A stretch of DNA of 64,000 nucleotides from Argopecten irradians. Lineage: Eukaryota > Mollusca > Bivalvia > Pectinida > Pectinidae. Position 1 is the first letter of the stretch. The number at the start of each line of letters is the position of its first letter. Below the pieces are notes generated by a model. That model ran no database searches and had not been told where the DNA came from. It saw only the letters and a list, made by a program, of their open reading frames with translations. This document shows, in pieces, positions 11,101 through 33,640 of this stretch. The DNA lies in NCBI RefSeq assembly GCF_041381155.1, contig NC_091142.1:43002747-43066746 (forward strand). Direction: 5' to 3'. The position numbers and the translations under genes were made by a program.

Positions 11101-13910
11101 TAAACGTTTGTTATTCATTTTTTGAATTTACATTATCCATCCAGGAACGTGCTGGTAAATATCATTGCTAAAACATTGTACAATTGTACATCTGAGAATA
11201 CAAAGTTAAATATAATTTGACAATCACACATGATGTACATATACTGCTTGAAATACTTACTTCAATGCAGTATGGCTGTCCTGCTTTAGTTCACTGAAGA
11301 ATGCAATCTTAAACTGATGTCGTACAAACAGAAGCTGGAAAAGATCAGGAAAAGCTGATTTAATAAAAAACCCTTTACCGAATTCTAGACGACAAAGAGA
11401 TAAATCTACCACATAACACTATAAATACTACAAAACATCACAAATTAAGGTATAAACTATTAAGTAAAAGCCTTTCTAAATTTTATCATTTTTAGAGTCT
11501 TCAACATTTGAAATTAATAAAGTGAAATATTCTCTTCAAGTTCAACAACAAAAATCAATCTAAAATTTGTTGAATCAGAAACCAATATATAACACGATCT
11601 TCATAACACTTACCTGATGTGTAGTTTTGTTGAGGAAGTCTCTATGGGCCTTGACCTTCCTAGCCTCACCGTGATAATAACTCTGAGCTAACTCGTAAAA
11701 TGCATTCTCCAATCTGAAACATATGATCAATTACATGTTCAGTTTCATTGGATGGTTTGTAATTATTTCCAGTAAATATCTTGGAAAGTCTTTTATCCTG
11801 TTGAACTAATGATGGCTGTTTTTTACCTCTCTGCATATTCATCAATCTTTCATATTTATGAAAGCCAAATTTTGACAACAGCCTTGCAAATATTTTGCTG
11901 AAAAGACATTTTAGAGTATATTTTCAGATATTTTAGTATCAAGACAATTGAGTCACAATAGATCTTAATCATAAAATCATCTTTAGAAAGTCTGTCAGAA
12001 ATGTGTTTATTCTCCTGTATTGGCAACCCATCTGAATTCTCTAGAATGGCTGTTATCTAACAACATGGAACCCACAGTCACAACGTTACTGACAGAAATA
12101 CACAGCTTATTAATCAAAGTATGTCACATAATAATGTTGAATCTTTTTATAATACTAGAATGAACCAAAAAGCTTTGTAGTTGGTAACAGTAGATTTCCC
12201 TATACCTGATGGTGTAGCCAATGAGATGATCTGTGTGTGGTAGAACATACAGTTGTTTGGCAGACAGATCACAGGCACTACACAGCGATGCAGCCCTCTC
12301 CGCAGCCACAACATCCTCCCCCGGGGGTAGGGGAGCATTCTTCTGGATCAGTACAACGGCTACTTTAGTTCCTCTGTTCAGTAGGCTGTTCCTGTAGGGA
12401 AAGCATTCGGAGGTTATGTAAGCATAAACTGACAAAGAATCTCTCAGTCTGGTAATATCAATGTATAAATGTGTGTGTGTGGGGGGGGAGGGGAGGAGGG
12501 AATGGTAACAGTATTTACTATTAAAACTTAACTAATACAGTACCTTTATTGTTTGCAACAGTGTTCACACCTAAATGTTTTTCATATAATAGACGCACAT
12601 CCTTGATTTTGTGTAAAAAAAATGACAGTAAATGTTTACCTTACACTTTACACACAATGGCACACTAGATTTACCGGACAATTTCCACACAAATAGCACA
12701 CTCTATTTACCTGACAATTTCCACACAATGGCACACTAGATTTACCGGACAATTTCCACACAATGGCACACTAGATTTACCGGACAATTTCCACACAATG
12801 GCACACTAGATTTACCGGACAATTTCCACACAATGGCACACTAGATTTACCGGACAATTTCCACACAATGGCACACTAGATTTACCGGACAATTTCCACA
12901 CAATGGCACACTAGATTTACCGGACACTTTACACACAATGGCACACTAGATTTACCGGACAATTTCCACACAATGGCACACTAGATTTACCGGACAATTT
13001 CCACACAATGGCACACTAGATTTACCGGACAATTTCCACACAATGGCACACTAGATTTACCGGACAATTTCCACACAATGGCACACTAGATTTACCGGAC
13101 AATTTCCACACAATGGCACACTAGATTTACCGGACACTTTACACACAATGGCACACTAGATTTACCGGACAATTTCCACACAAATGGCACACTAGATTTA
13201 CCTGACGATTTCTACACGTGTGGCACACTCCATCTGTTTTTCCTTCCAGAGATGTTCATCCCAGTCAAGGTCGTAGAAAACAACAACAACAGCTGGGACT
13301 TGGTTCAAGTGTTTGTTCATCCAGGACTTTTTGAGCACCCCCTTAGGAATGTACCACTCATATGACTGGCGCTATGGGTAGAAAAATAATATAACAGTAT
13401 TAGTAAAATATATATACATAGATACATTGATAGTATTAGTAAAATATACATACAATGATACAGTTGTTGTACAGAAAAACAATGTTATACACTTTTAACA
13501 GTCATACTTCATTGAACTTGCTCAATGTTAATAGAAACACATATTTTTAGAGCTGTCTCCCCCTTAATTCCAGTGCATGTGCTAACCAATACACACATAT
13601 ATATATATATTGGATTTATTTACACTAACAATTTTTTTTTTATATCAGTTTGGTAATTCTCACACCTAAACTTTTTTAGCTCACCTTGTTGGTTCTGCAC
13701 TTGGGATATTCATGATCTCCGGCAGTGACCTTGAACTGTAGTGGGACGCGATCAGACCGTCGGTTATTGAAGAACGAGTTCCAGATCAGTTTATGGATAG
13801 CATTATAGGTGATATCTAGTCCAGTGAGAGAGACTAAGGCTGTCGGCCGACACAGCAGTTCCTGAGGAAGATTACTCGCCCACGCCATATTGTAATTAGT
13901 CAGTGGTCAT
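2104..13910 (-). CDS. TRAPPC11: Trafficking protein particle complex subunit 11, N-terminal half (13 exons, gene continues past left edge)
   Basis: TRAPPC11 is a subunit of the metazoan TRAPPIII tethering complex acting in ER-to-Golgi traffic, autophagy and glycosylation. Coding exons on the minus strand, 5' to 3': 13888-13685, 13371-13202, 12391-12206, 11713-11614, 11334-11261, 10965-10869, 9520-9387, 9060-8919, 8315-8225, 5964-5885, 5041-4963, 2754-2700, 2262-2104 (last donor uncertain). All joins use GT-AG and keep frame, giving about 523 residues, against 1133 in human. Family motifs include [85 protein letters not shown] and LKCAYL near the last visible exon. The foie gras domain occupies roughly the second half of this part; the C-terminal Gryzun region lies outside. 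The start ATG (13888) has context CAATATGGC; an acceptor (TTTACAG) at 13911 implies an upstream non-coding exon. If used, it puts a four-codon uORF (13910-13896) at the exon start. Confidence 0.93.
2250..2323 (-). repeat. 51 bp in-frame duplication of the TRAPPC11 exon 13 acceptor
   Basis: A 23 bp block (2250-2272) recurs 51 bp upstream on the gene strand (2301-2323). It carries the 3' splice site (TTGTCCAG|GTTACTGAAC) and the first codons of exon 13. Splicing to the distal copy (exon start 2313) would add 17 residues in frame, with no stop, before [12 protein letters not shown]. The proximal acceptor (exon start 2262) gives the family-like sequence. Confidence 0.85.
2741..4568. repeat. 66 bp minisatellite, about 28 copies, containing the exon 12 splice acceptor
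   Basis: Array abutting TRAPPC11 exon 12 (2754-2700) in intron 11. On the gene strand each unit contains GTTTCAG|TGGTACAGATG, the real acceptor and first bases of exon 12, so about 14-16 nt of exon are in the repeat. The rest of the unit is intron sequence (TATAAATTAGTGATCATTGA and neighbours). Units vary by loss of a GAAA or CTAG step and by C/T changes next to CATCTG. The array gives more than two dozen decoy 3' splice sites upstream of the true one. Confidence 0.95.
5222..5352. mobile_element. Small fold-back (MITE-like) element in TRAPPC11 intron 10
   Basis: Imperfect inverted repeat: the left arm (about 5224-5250, GTGTG..GACAACAAAATCACAA) matches the reverse complement of the right arm (about 5327-5350, TTGTGATTTCGTTGTCACAC). 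The interior has further short dyads (CAACCCTC and GGGTT). No coding capacity. Target duplications were not resolved, so the ends are approximate. Confidence 0.45.
7186..7310. mobile_element. Fold-back MITE with TTATCTCCC ends and a CRE palindrome in each arm
   Basis: About 45 bp imperfect inverted repeats (7186-7230 and 7266-7310) around a 35 bp loop. The left arm starts with ATTATCTCCCTTGTAGG; the right arm ends with GGACAGATAACTC. Both arms contain TGACGTCA (7222-7229 and 7267-7274). The element lies in TRAPPC11 intron 9 beside an AT dinucleotide run. TTATCTCCC is a frequent terminal motif of molluscan short elements (recalled, not searched). Confidence 0.6.
9835..10728. mobile_element. 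Non-autonomous DNA transposon with TTAA target duplication, 894 bp
   Basis: Perfect 17 bp terminal inverted repeats, AGGTAGGTTTCGCCCAA (9835-9851) and its reverse complement (10712-10728), flanked by TTAA on both sides (9831-9834 and 10729-10732). The TTAA duplication is typical of piggyBac-type elements, though the terminal bases are not the usual CCC start. The interior has only ORFs of about 60 codons with no transposase similarity that I recognise, so it was presumably mobilised in trans. It lies in TRAPPC11 intron 6, and the intact termini and flanks suggest a fairly recent insertion. Confidence 0.85.
12635..13200. repeat. 35 bp minisatellite, about 15 copies, containing the TRAPPC11 exon 2 splice donor
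   Basis: Array in intron 2 directly next to exon 2 (13371-13202). The unit in plus orientation is TTTACCGGACAATTTCCACA plus CAATGGCACACTAGA; exon 2 ends TTTACCTGACGATTTCTACA then CGTGTGGCACACT. About 29 nt of exon 2 are therefore inside the unit. On the gene strand the true donor is CAG|GTAAAT, whereas nearly all repeat copies read CCG|GTAAAT. A few copies (first, middle, near end) have a variant TTACACTTTACAC stretch. Confidence 0.95.
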
Positions 13911-16200
13911 CTGTAAACTAGAAACAATTGAATGAATATTAACAATGTATTTAATCCAACAAAAATAGACTACCAACATGATTCAATTTGAATACATATA
14001 TATTTTGTCATCCTTTCTATACTAGTATATATATAATGATGAATTCAGGTCACTTGTGGTTAGCTATAGGGATGGCGGGGGGATGGAGTTGTGGAATTGT
14101 TTTTCGACAGCCAGTAGTATTTAAACCAGATTCAATTTTGATAGTAGCTATAGGTTATAACAAATGTCATTTATGAAATGCAGTTTGCACCTAGATTTCA
14201 GTTTGATTCTATTTTCACGATAATAACAAACAGTACTCAAGGAAAAACGAGCAAAAACTTTCACTGGAAGTTCCCTAAAGTTCACCACACACAGGTCATG
14301 GCAGACATCGTGAAATTTGCCGGTCCGATGGACATGTCTGGCAAAATTTGTCTCGGACCTATTTTAAAATCTGGTCAGGACCTACCGTCCGGCAATTATT
14401 GAGTACTGGACGTTAGTAGAAATGGTGTCTCTGAAGTATTACGCAGGTGCTGAACCTGGCAAATATGTAAACTGCATAAGATAAATTAGATAATCATGAA
14501 AACAGCTGCCCGGATACTTATAGCAAAAAGTTATGTTTACTTCAAAAATTCACATTAATGTTCGGTCCGGCAAAGTCTTGTTCGGTCCAGCTTACTCACA
14601 GTCCTTGCCTGTCCGAATGTCCAGCCTTTTTTTTCAACTTTCGCGATGTCTGTAATGGGAGTCCTGAAGAATTTTGGTTGTCAAGTAGGACTTTGTTTTT
14701 TGGGCGATTTTTTTTTTGGAGGGGTGGGGGAGAAATCTGTGTTATTTTTCCCTTCCTTTTCCATTTCTTTGATATTTCCTCTATCGGTTGAGACCATCCG
14801 CATATCTGTATATATATCTTGACTATGAAGTGCAATCACAACGACAGGTTAATTTTCCAGGCACACACTAAAAACTGGAATTCAGACTTCAATTTTTTAC
14901 TTATTTGGGCATGCATGTTCAAAAATTATTTGTGACATCAATAATGCAATGAGTGACCCAATGGATATTGACACACTATAGCAAGTCTTTTTCAACAAAA
15001 CAATATTTTGATAGTATACTACAGTCTCAGTGGGGCTCTAGAGGGACGCATGAAATGGGGTAAATACATAATTACGCATTAATATGTCACTACGGCCGTC
15101 CAAAGGGTATGTATTAAGGGACGGGGTTTATAAAATGTAATTCATTCTACCATAATAAGGCCTCTACACTAATTAATTGACTGTTCATCATCACCATGTA
15201 CTCCAACAATGTTAGAGGTATAGCACAACGAGACACTTTTGGAACATTACGTCGTGTCTAACCTCTAACTTCCGATAGGCCATTTACCCGATGCTGAGGG
15301 TAAAATTTTCAAAGTTTGGATTGTGACAATATAAAACGTTTAAATCATATCTTTACTTTTACTTGCATTCTGCCCACTTGAATTCACGTTCCGTTTTTCG
15401 AGTAACCAGCCGCCATATTTAAAACTAGGTCAAAATGTTACGGAAGGGATTCATCATATCTAATCTGCTAAAATACTATCTTATGAGGCCTCAAGTTATG
15501 GTTTTCCTAGATAAATGGGACAATTAATACCTAAACTGTAAGTACACATCATTGTTATCACTGTTAGAGCAAGAAATATTGATATTATTGCACTTTTCCT
15601 TCCGCTTTCATCTGACGTCGGAAGCTGCATCAAAGAAATAGGCCTCTGGAAATGAGAGTCGACAGTCAGCAAAATAATGTCTGATAAAAAAAACGGCTGA
15701 CCAGTCGACTCTCATGTTATGGGAGTACATCACCATGGACATGTTCAATGATAATCATGCACTCACTGTCTAACTTTTTTCTCCAGCAATCTCTTGCATT
15801 ATATACATCCTTATCATCAAAACCTTACACATTCTTAAATGACCAGGTATAAGATAAAACCTACAATTGTAAAGGTAATTAATCTGCATGCACTACAATA
15901 ATTTATTGATTTTTACCCTGCTTTCTAGCATACTCTCTTTATGCTCCTTAAAATATTAACACACAGTAGATATCTATTTTTTTATAAAGTGTTATATTTC
16001 AGAAGAAGGAACTCTTTATGTATAGACTAATTAATAGTTTTAGTTTAGCCCTATAACCTGTTTAGTTTGCAGGACTGCCGTCAGCACTGAGGCTCGTAAA
16101 AGAAAAAAAAGTATTTGTGCGTTGCTCAGGCTATAGTAACGTTTTACATTTATTCTATGTAAATATAGAATCTATCTTTGCTGACAAAGAACAAATTTTT
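13911..16200. other. 5' intron/upstream region of TRAPPC11, no gene seen
   Basis: AT-rich DNA. At 14314-14400 and 14555-14640 there are GTCCGG/GGTCCGGCAAA-rich stretches lying in short open frames that may be remains of an unknown repeat; I recognise no protein there. An ATGGCGGCT (YY1-like) on the minus strand at 15409-15417 could mark an alternative 5' exon. Otherwise nothing supported. Confidence 0.4.
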
Positions 16201-16600
16201 ACCAAAGCCATCAAAAATACTTACAAAGAACACGTTCAACGTCCCGATTAAAATACAACCAGTGACATTTCAGCAGGCGTCTTACAGGAAATAGTAATGC
16301 AGATCTAAAGTACAAAACGGATAATAATTAAATTCCGTAACTATTTAAAAAAAAATCATATTTTTTTATTAGAAACTAATTTATTCTGTAGGGGTTTTAA
16401 TTTTATATGGGGAAAATGGAGTTGAGATGTTCCTTGTAAATATGTTTTTTTAGAACTTTAAAATTAAATCTTCGATCCGGATTTACGTTTATACATTTAG
16501 ACAAAACCAAGATGTCTGCGCCCATGATGTGGCATGAGTGATGAGTGAGTGTCAAAACGATTGTAAGTGCACTACATATTCATCTTATTTTGAAATGCGT
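16200..16600. promoter_or_regulatory. Probable shared divergent promoter and 5' non-coding exons of TRAPPC11 and RWDD4
   Basis: Inferred from the head-to-head gene order. On the minus strand, a strong donor CTTT|GTAAGTATT (last exon base 16225) and a weaker one CCT|GTAAGA (16286) could end a non-coding TRAPPC11 exon joining the acceptor at 13911. On the plus strand, a donor GATT|GTAAGTGC (last exon base 16562) could end an RWDD4 leader exon joining an acceptor at 17571 (CTATTTTAG) or 17628 (GCTGTAG). That leader would hold a nine-codon uORF from ATGTCTGCG. No TATA box is evident. Exact start sites cannot be read from sequence. Confidence 0.35.
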
Positions 16601-17654
16601 TTTCTATGCTGAGATTATTTGTATTTTTTGGCACGTGTGCCTACACAAGGCTTATTAAAGTTTCATTTTCCTGTCCAACACAAAATTAAATATTTTTTGC
16701 ATTTAGGTACATGTGGCAGCCATAGGGACTAGAACCGTTTACGTTTAACTGGTTGGACCTAGTTTTTCGTTTATGAATTAAACACATTTATTAAATTTGT
16801 TTTACAGTTTTTAATTTTGTTGAGGTATAATTAGCCATATGATAGCAAAGAAAGAAGTTTTGATAGTAACATTATTCTGTCATTTGGTTGCAACGATGTC
16901 ATTCTTTGAAGATGCTCGTTACATTTTGTTGACATATTAATTGTGATACAGAAGGAAACGACTTCATATAAAGTTTTGAGTGGATAAACTATATACATTT
17001 TTAGCAAGATCAAAGACAAAAAAAAGGATATGAAAAATGTTGGACTGAAAAATGTTTTACCAGGTAAAATTTCTTTGTTATTAAAAAAAATGAAAAAGCA
17101 CTGATTCCAATGGGAAAAATGACATTGTTTTCATACTTTATGGAATATTAATAATATAATGTAGTTTTAGGCAGTTAAATAATTGCAAAACGTTATTACA
17201 ACCCAGGCCACAATTTGCCAATCCTGTTTTGACAAGATATTGAGGATTGATTGAATTAAGGATATAAGTATAATTAAATTGGGACTGTATCTGAATATTT
17301 TATAGAGCATTTTCTTTATTTACAATAAGATTAATAAATCACCCGATTAAATGATAATGAAATGTTTGATTTGATGATAGGATAGTTAAGGTTGACCTAA
17401 TTAATCTAATTGATTCTTTGAGATTATCAGTACAAGTCTAATGACGACACTTATTCTTGAACATCACAGATGTATAGGAATTCATCTGATAATTCTTTGA
17501 CAAGTTTAATGTCTTCCATTGTGTTTTGATGAATACCAGGAGCGACGTATACATTTGTTTTACTATTTTAGAAGTCCACACATGAAGGGATTATGACTCA
17601 AGTCCTAGGATACACACTGTTGCTGTAGATACACCAAAGCAGACTAAAAACAGG

Positions 17655-29670
<12,016 letters not shown>

Positions 29671-29671
<1 letters not shown>

Positions 29672-29860
29672 TCCATGGAAACGGGATCCATGGAAATTAA
29701 GGATTTATGGAAACTGTGACATGTGGCAATAAATATACCCTTACAAACATGGATCTTGGGAAACAGAGGATCCAGGATCATTGGGACATTGAAACCATGG
29801 TAATTAGGAAATTGGTGTCCATGGAAACTGGGATGGGGCATGGAATTTAGGGAGTCGGGG
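29671..29860. repeat. Short degenerate ATGGAAAC/CCATGG repeats in the RWDD4 3' region
   Basis: Scattered copies of ATCCATGGAAAC, ATTTATGGAAACTG and GTCCATGGAAACTGGGAT. Weak tandem structure with a 15-30 bp spacing. Confidence 0.5.
29728..29733 (+). terminator. Candidate RWDD4 polyadenylation signal AATAAA
   Basis: AATAAA 57 bases after the RWDD4 stop. A second AATAAA at 31087-31092 would give a 3' UTR of about 1.4 kb that includes the 30 bp array. Which one is used cannot be told from sequence. Confidence 0.45.
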
Positions 29861-29929
29861 GAAATATGGGCTCAAGATAACAGTCTAATGGAACAAGGAA
29901 CCCATGACAAGGGTAGATCTGTGAAATTA

Positions 29930-30445
29930 GGAATGAAAACTGGCAGTCAATACAGGGCTGTACAGAAATCAGACTGTCATTACAGGGCTGCACAGAAACC
30001 AGACTGCAAATACAGGGCTGTACAGAAATGAGACAGTCAATATGGGCTGTACAGAAATCAGCGGTCATTACATGCACAGAAATCAGCAGTCATTACAGGG
30101 CTGCACAGAAATCAGACAGTCAATACAGGGCTGTACAGAAAGCAGACTGTCATTGGGCTGCGCAGAAACCAGACTGCAAATACAGGGCTGTACAGAAATG
30201 AGACAGTCAATACTGGGCTGTACAGAAATCAGCAGGTCATTACAGGGCTGCACAGCAGAAATCAGCAGGTCATTACAGGGCTGCACAGAAATCAGACAGT
30301 CAATACAGGGCTGTACAGAAAGCAGACTGCAAATACAGGGCTGTACAGAAAGCAGACTGTCATTACAGGGCTGTACAGAAACCAGACTGCAAATACAGGG
30401 CTGTACAGAAAGCAGAGTCATTACAGGGCTGTACAAAAATCAGGG
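29930..30445. repeat. 30 bp minisatellite, about 16 copies, downstream of RWDD4
   Basis: The unit is close to CAGTCAATACAGGGCTGTAC followed by AGAAATCAGA. The period is a multiple of three in most copies, so open frames of 143 codons (plus) and 117 codons (minus) run through it; these are repeat artefacts. If the distal poly(A) signal is used, the array is inside the RWDD4 3' UTR. Confidence 0.9.
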
Positions 30446-30469
30446 GAATTATGGAACAATCGATAATTT

Positions 30470-31500
30470 ATAAATAGATAATACTACATATGGAATCACA
30501 ATAACTGAATTCTTACCTGTGAACCAGGAGTGAATTGTACACATTGTGTTACAAAGTAGATCAATGTGTCAGGTCCCTGTGCAATATAATTAGATTAAAT
30601 TACTAACTGATGTCTGAAATAGCAGACATGTTATAGGGAAATTTGCTTTAATATTGATAAAGTATAATCTCACTAAAGGCCTGATAACTTATACATGTAT
30701 ATTATATATATATTATTTAAATGGATGATTGAAATATCCTTGTTGTAGATATGAAATATGTTTCCATGGTTGATTTTCAAAATGGAAAGTGCTAAAAATA
30801 GAAGAATTGTGTACACAGTAAACATGTATACTTACCTTGCTGATCATATGATTCCATGTCAACGAGATGAAAATGTTTTCATAAAAGAAATCACATGACT
30901 TAAATACATTATACAATGAAATGTACCTGTATAAAACATACAAGGAAGATATGAAATGTTACTTACATACATATTTTTGTATATCATTTTTGTCCTGAAT
31001 TTAATTTTCAAAAAAAAAAATAAAAAAAAATTAAATATTCATTAACTTATATGGCATGTTGTTTTGTATTTATCAAACTTAATTTTAATAAAGGGACATT
31101 TTTTTTCAGTTGTGACAATTCTTCATTTGTAATTTAAGAATAGAGTAGGAATTGTAGAAAAAAAAGTAAAAAACCATCCAATAATATATTAGAAGAACCA
31201 AGATTGAGTCTTAAATTATAAACACTCTTGACATTTTTCCAAGCATGTCTTTTTTACCTCGGTTTCCTCAGACGCTGATACCAGTCCCAGGGACGAGTGT
31301 CCAAACTTTGTGTGAGGGTCAGAGGAAAGATAGGTATAACTTCACTATCAGTTCCTCAAGGCCTGTTACAGCCCATTACTGTTATACAGACACAATAAAT
31401 ATCATATTGATATCATGTTTTGTTTGTCTTGTCTGTTACAGACCAATAGGGTATATCAGCACCATTCACATTCATTTACTAGTTCGTTCAAATAAATGGC
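30470..31500. other. Intergenic, no gene seen
   Basis: AT-rich sequence with an A-rich run near 31010-31030 and several ATATAT stretches. A small open frame at 31245-31508 has no recognisable similarity. Confidence 0.4.
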
Positions 31501-31506
31501 TTTTTT

Positions 31507-32822
31507 AGGTCATCTGACCAGAAGGGTTAGAATAACCTAAAGTCATCATGCACCGTCCGTTGTCATCTGCCATGCGTAAACTTTTCATTCAAACGACTTC
31601 TTCTCAATAAACTTAAGGCCCAAAGTACTCATATTTGGCCTGTATCATGCTGGAATGAAGGGCTATCAAAGTTGTGAAAATAAATGACCTTGACCTACTT
31701 TAGAGGTCACAGGAGTCAAATAGACTAAAATCTTTGAAGGACTTTTCCATACTAGCCAAAAGGTCCAGGGTACTCATATTTGGCCTGTAGCATGCTGGGA
31801 TGAAGGGCTACCAAAGTTGTGAAAATGAATGACCTTGACTTACTTTCAAGGTCATAGGAGTGAAATAGACTAAAATCTTTGAACGACTTCTTCTAACTAA
31901 CCGAAAGGTTCAGGGTACTCATATTTGGCCTGTAGTATACTGAGATAAAGGGCTACTAAAGTTGTGAAAATGAATGACCTTGACCTACATTAAAGGTCAC
32001 AGGGGTCAAAAAGGCTTAATTTTTGAACGACTTATTCTAACTAACCAAAATGTCCAGGGTACACATATTTAGCCTGTGGCATGCTGGGATGAAGGGCTAC
32101 CAAAGTTGTGAAAATGAATGACATTGACATACTTTCAAGGTCACAGGGGTCAAATAGGCTAATTCTTAGAACGATTTTCTCTATCTAACCAAAAAGTTAA
32201 GGATACTCATATTTTGCCGGTGACATGCTGGGATGAAGGGTTAGAATAGTTATAAAAATGAATGACCTTGACCTTCTTTCAAGGTCACAGGGGTTAATTA
32301 GTCTAAAACCTTTTAACTACTTCTTTTAATTTGCCGAAAGGTTCAGGGTATTCATATTTAGCCAGTAGCATGCTGAGATAAAAGGCTACCAAAGTTGTGG
32401 AAATGAATGACCTTGACCTACTTTCAAGGTCACGGGAGTCAAATATTCCAAAATCTTGAATTTTGAACTTCTTCTCAAGTTCTACCGGTGTGATTTAGCT
32501 GAAACTTGCATGAAATGATCCTGACATAGTCCCGACCAAGTGTTGATATACACGTATTTTATGTCGATGCAAAATCCAAGATGGCTGCCACAGCTGCCAT
32601 CATGAAAACACAATTTGAACTTCTTCTCAAGTTCTACCAGTGCGATTTAGCTGAAACTTGAAACACGAAATGAGCCTGATATGATCTTGACAAAGTGTTG
32701 TTACATCTCTGGTTGATCCCAAATCGAAGATGGCTACCATGACACCATATCTAATTATTTTCCTATACGGCTTTTGCCAAGGTATTTAGATGACTGTTAA
32801 GGCCAATGGGCCTCTTGTTTAA
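31507..32822. mobile_element. Bivalve-type interspersed repeat with internal tandem units of about 128 bp
   Basis: Starts TTTAGGTCATCTGACCAGAAG and ends AAGGCCAATGGGCCTCTTGT, termini I associate with a very common molluscan non-coding element (recalled, not searched). Inside are about six tandem units of roughly 128 bp, each with TACTCATATTTGGCCTGTAG, GCATGCTGGGATGAAGGGCT, ACCAAAGTTGTGAAAATGAA and TGACCTTGACCTACTTTCAAGGTCA-type cores. The 3' part has two copies of TTGAACTTCTTCTCAAGTTC. No ORF. Confidence 0.65.
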
Positions 32823-33640
32823 GTCACAGGGGCCAAATTGGCTTAAATTTTAATTAATTTCTCTTTAGTATATTAGCCTGTAGCATGCTGGATGGAGGTG
32901 TCACCAAGTTTGTTCAAATTAACAGCCTTGATCCTCACTCAAGGACACAAGGTTCAAATAGGCCAGATTCCTGAAAGATGCTCCACCGCCGACAGAGCAT
33001 AAATGATATTCATTGTTTGAACAATAATTGGTGTTCAATCGTGTGTTTGTATGTCCAATTAACACAAAAAAATTTTTTTTTTTCATTTTGCCTTTGGTGC
33101 ATGCGCAATCAGTACTTCATTCCATATAGGATATAGTGCGTCGGAATTTTTTCGGGATGCAATTAATTACATGTATTTTTCATATTTTTAACTTGACGTT
33201 GAATTAGAAGCTCAAACTTTTCAATGGTGGTTATGGTGTAAAGAAAGTCATTTTTGTAACTGAAGAAAAATACTAAATCGTCTGCTCGTGTTTTTGATAG
33301 TGAAAAAATACTATTTGTCGGCGCATCTCGTCACTTACAATGTACTAAGAGACCTACCCACCCAATGATGTGCTACCAAGTTTGTTCAAATTGGTGACCT
33401 TGGTCCTCAATTTTTGGGTCCAAACAGAAATATAGGTAGTTCTTATAAAACGCTACTAGTCATAGAGTTCCGCATTGATTGTAAACAAATTAGACATTTT
33501 AAGAAGGGGAATTTAAGTGGTATAAATATCTTGGCTGTGGCCTCCCGGGCAGGAGGAACGGGCCTGTATATAGTGGAAAATAGGGGTCCTTTACATTGAT
33601 CCCCATAGATCTTTGTAAGTAAACAACAAACCACCCCCAA
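32822..33640. repeat. Diverged fragments of the AGGTCA-type repeat and nondescript DNA
   Basis: At 32822-32970 and 33365-33420 pieces resemble the preceding element (AAGTCACAGGGGCCAAAT; TGCTACCAAGTTTGTTCAAA). The rest is AT-rich with nothing recognisable, including a 61-codon open frame at 33414-33599. Confidence 0.45.

Noticed and set aside
14178-14835. Small open frames with GTCCGG-rich sequence as a host gene
   Set aside because: No recognisable domain and no splice structure; more likely a repeat remnant.
30042-30473. 143-codon open frame (GCTEIRQSIQ repeats) and its 117-codon antisense partner
   Set aside because: Both follow from a 30 bp tandem repeat whose period is a multiple of three; no splice or homology support.
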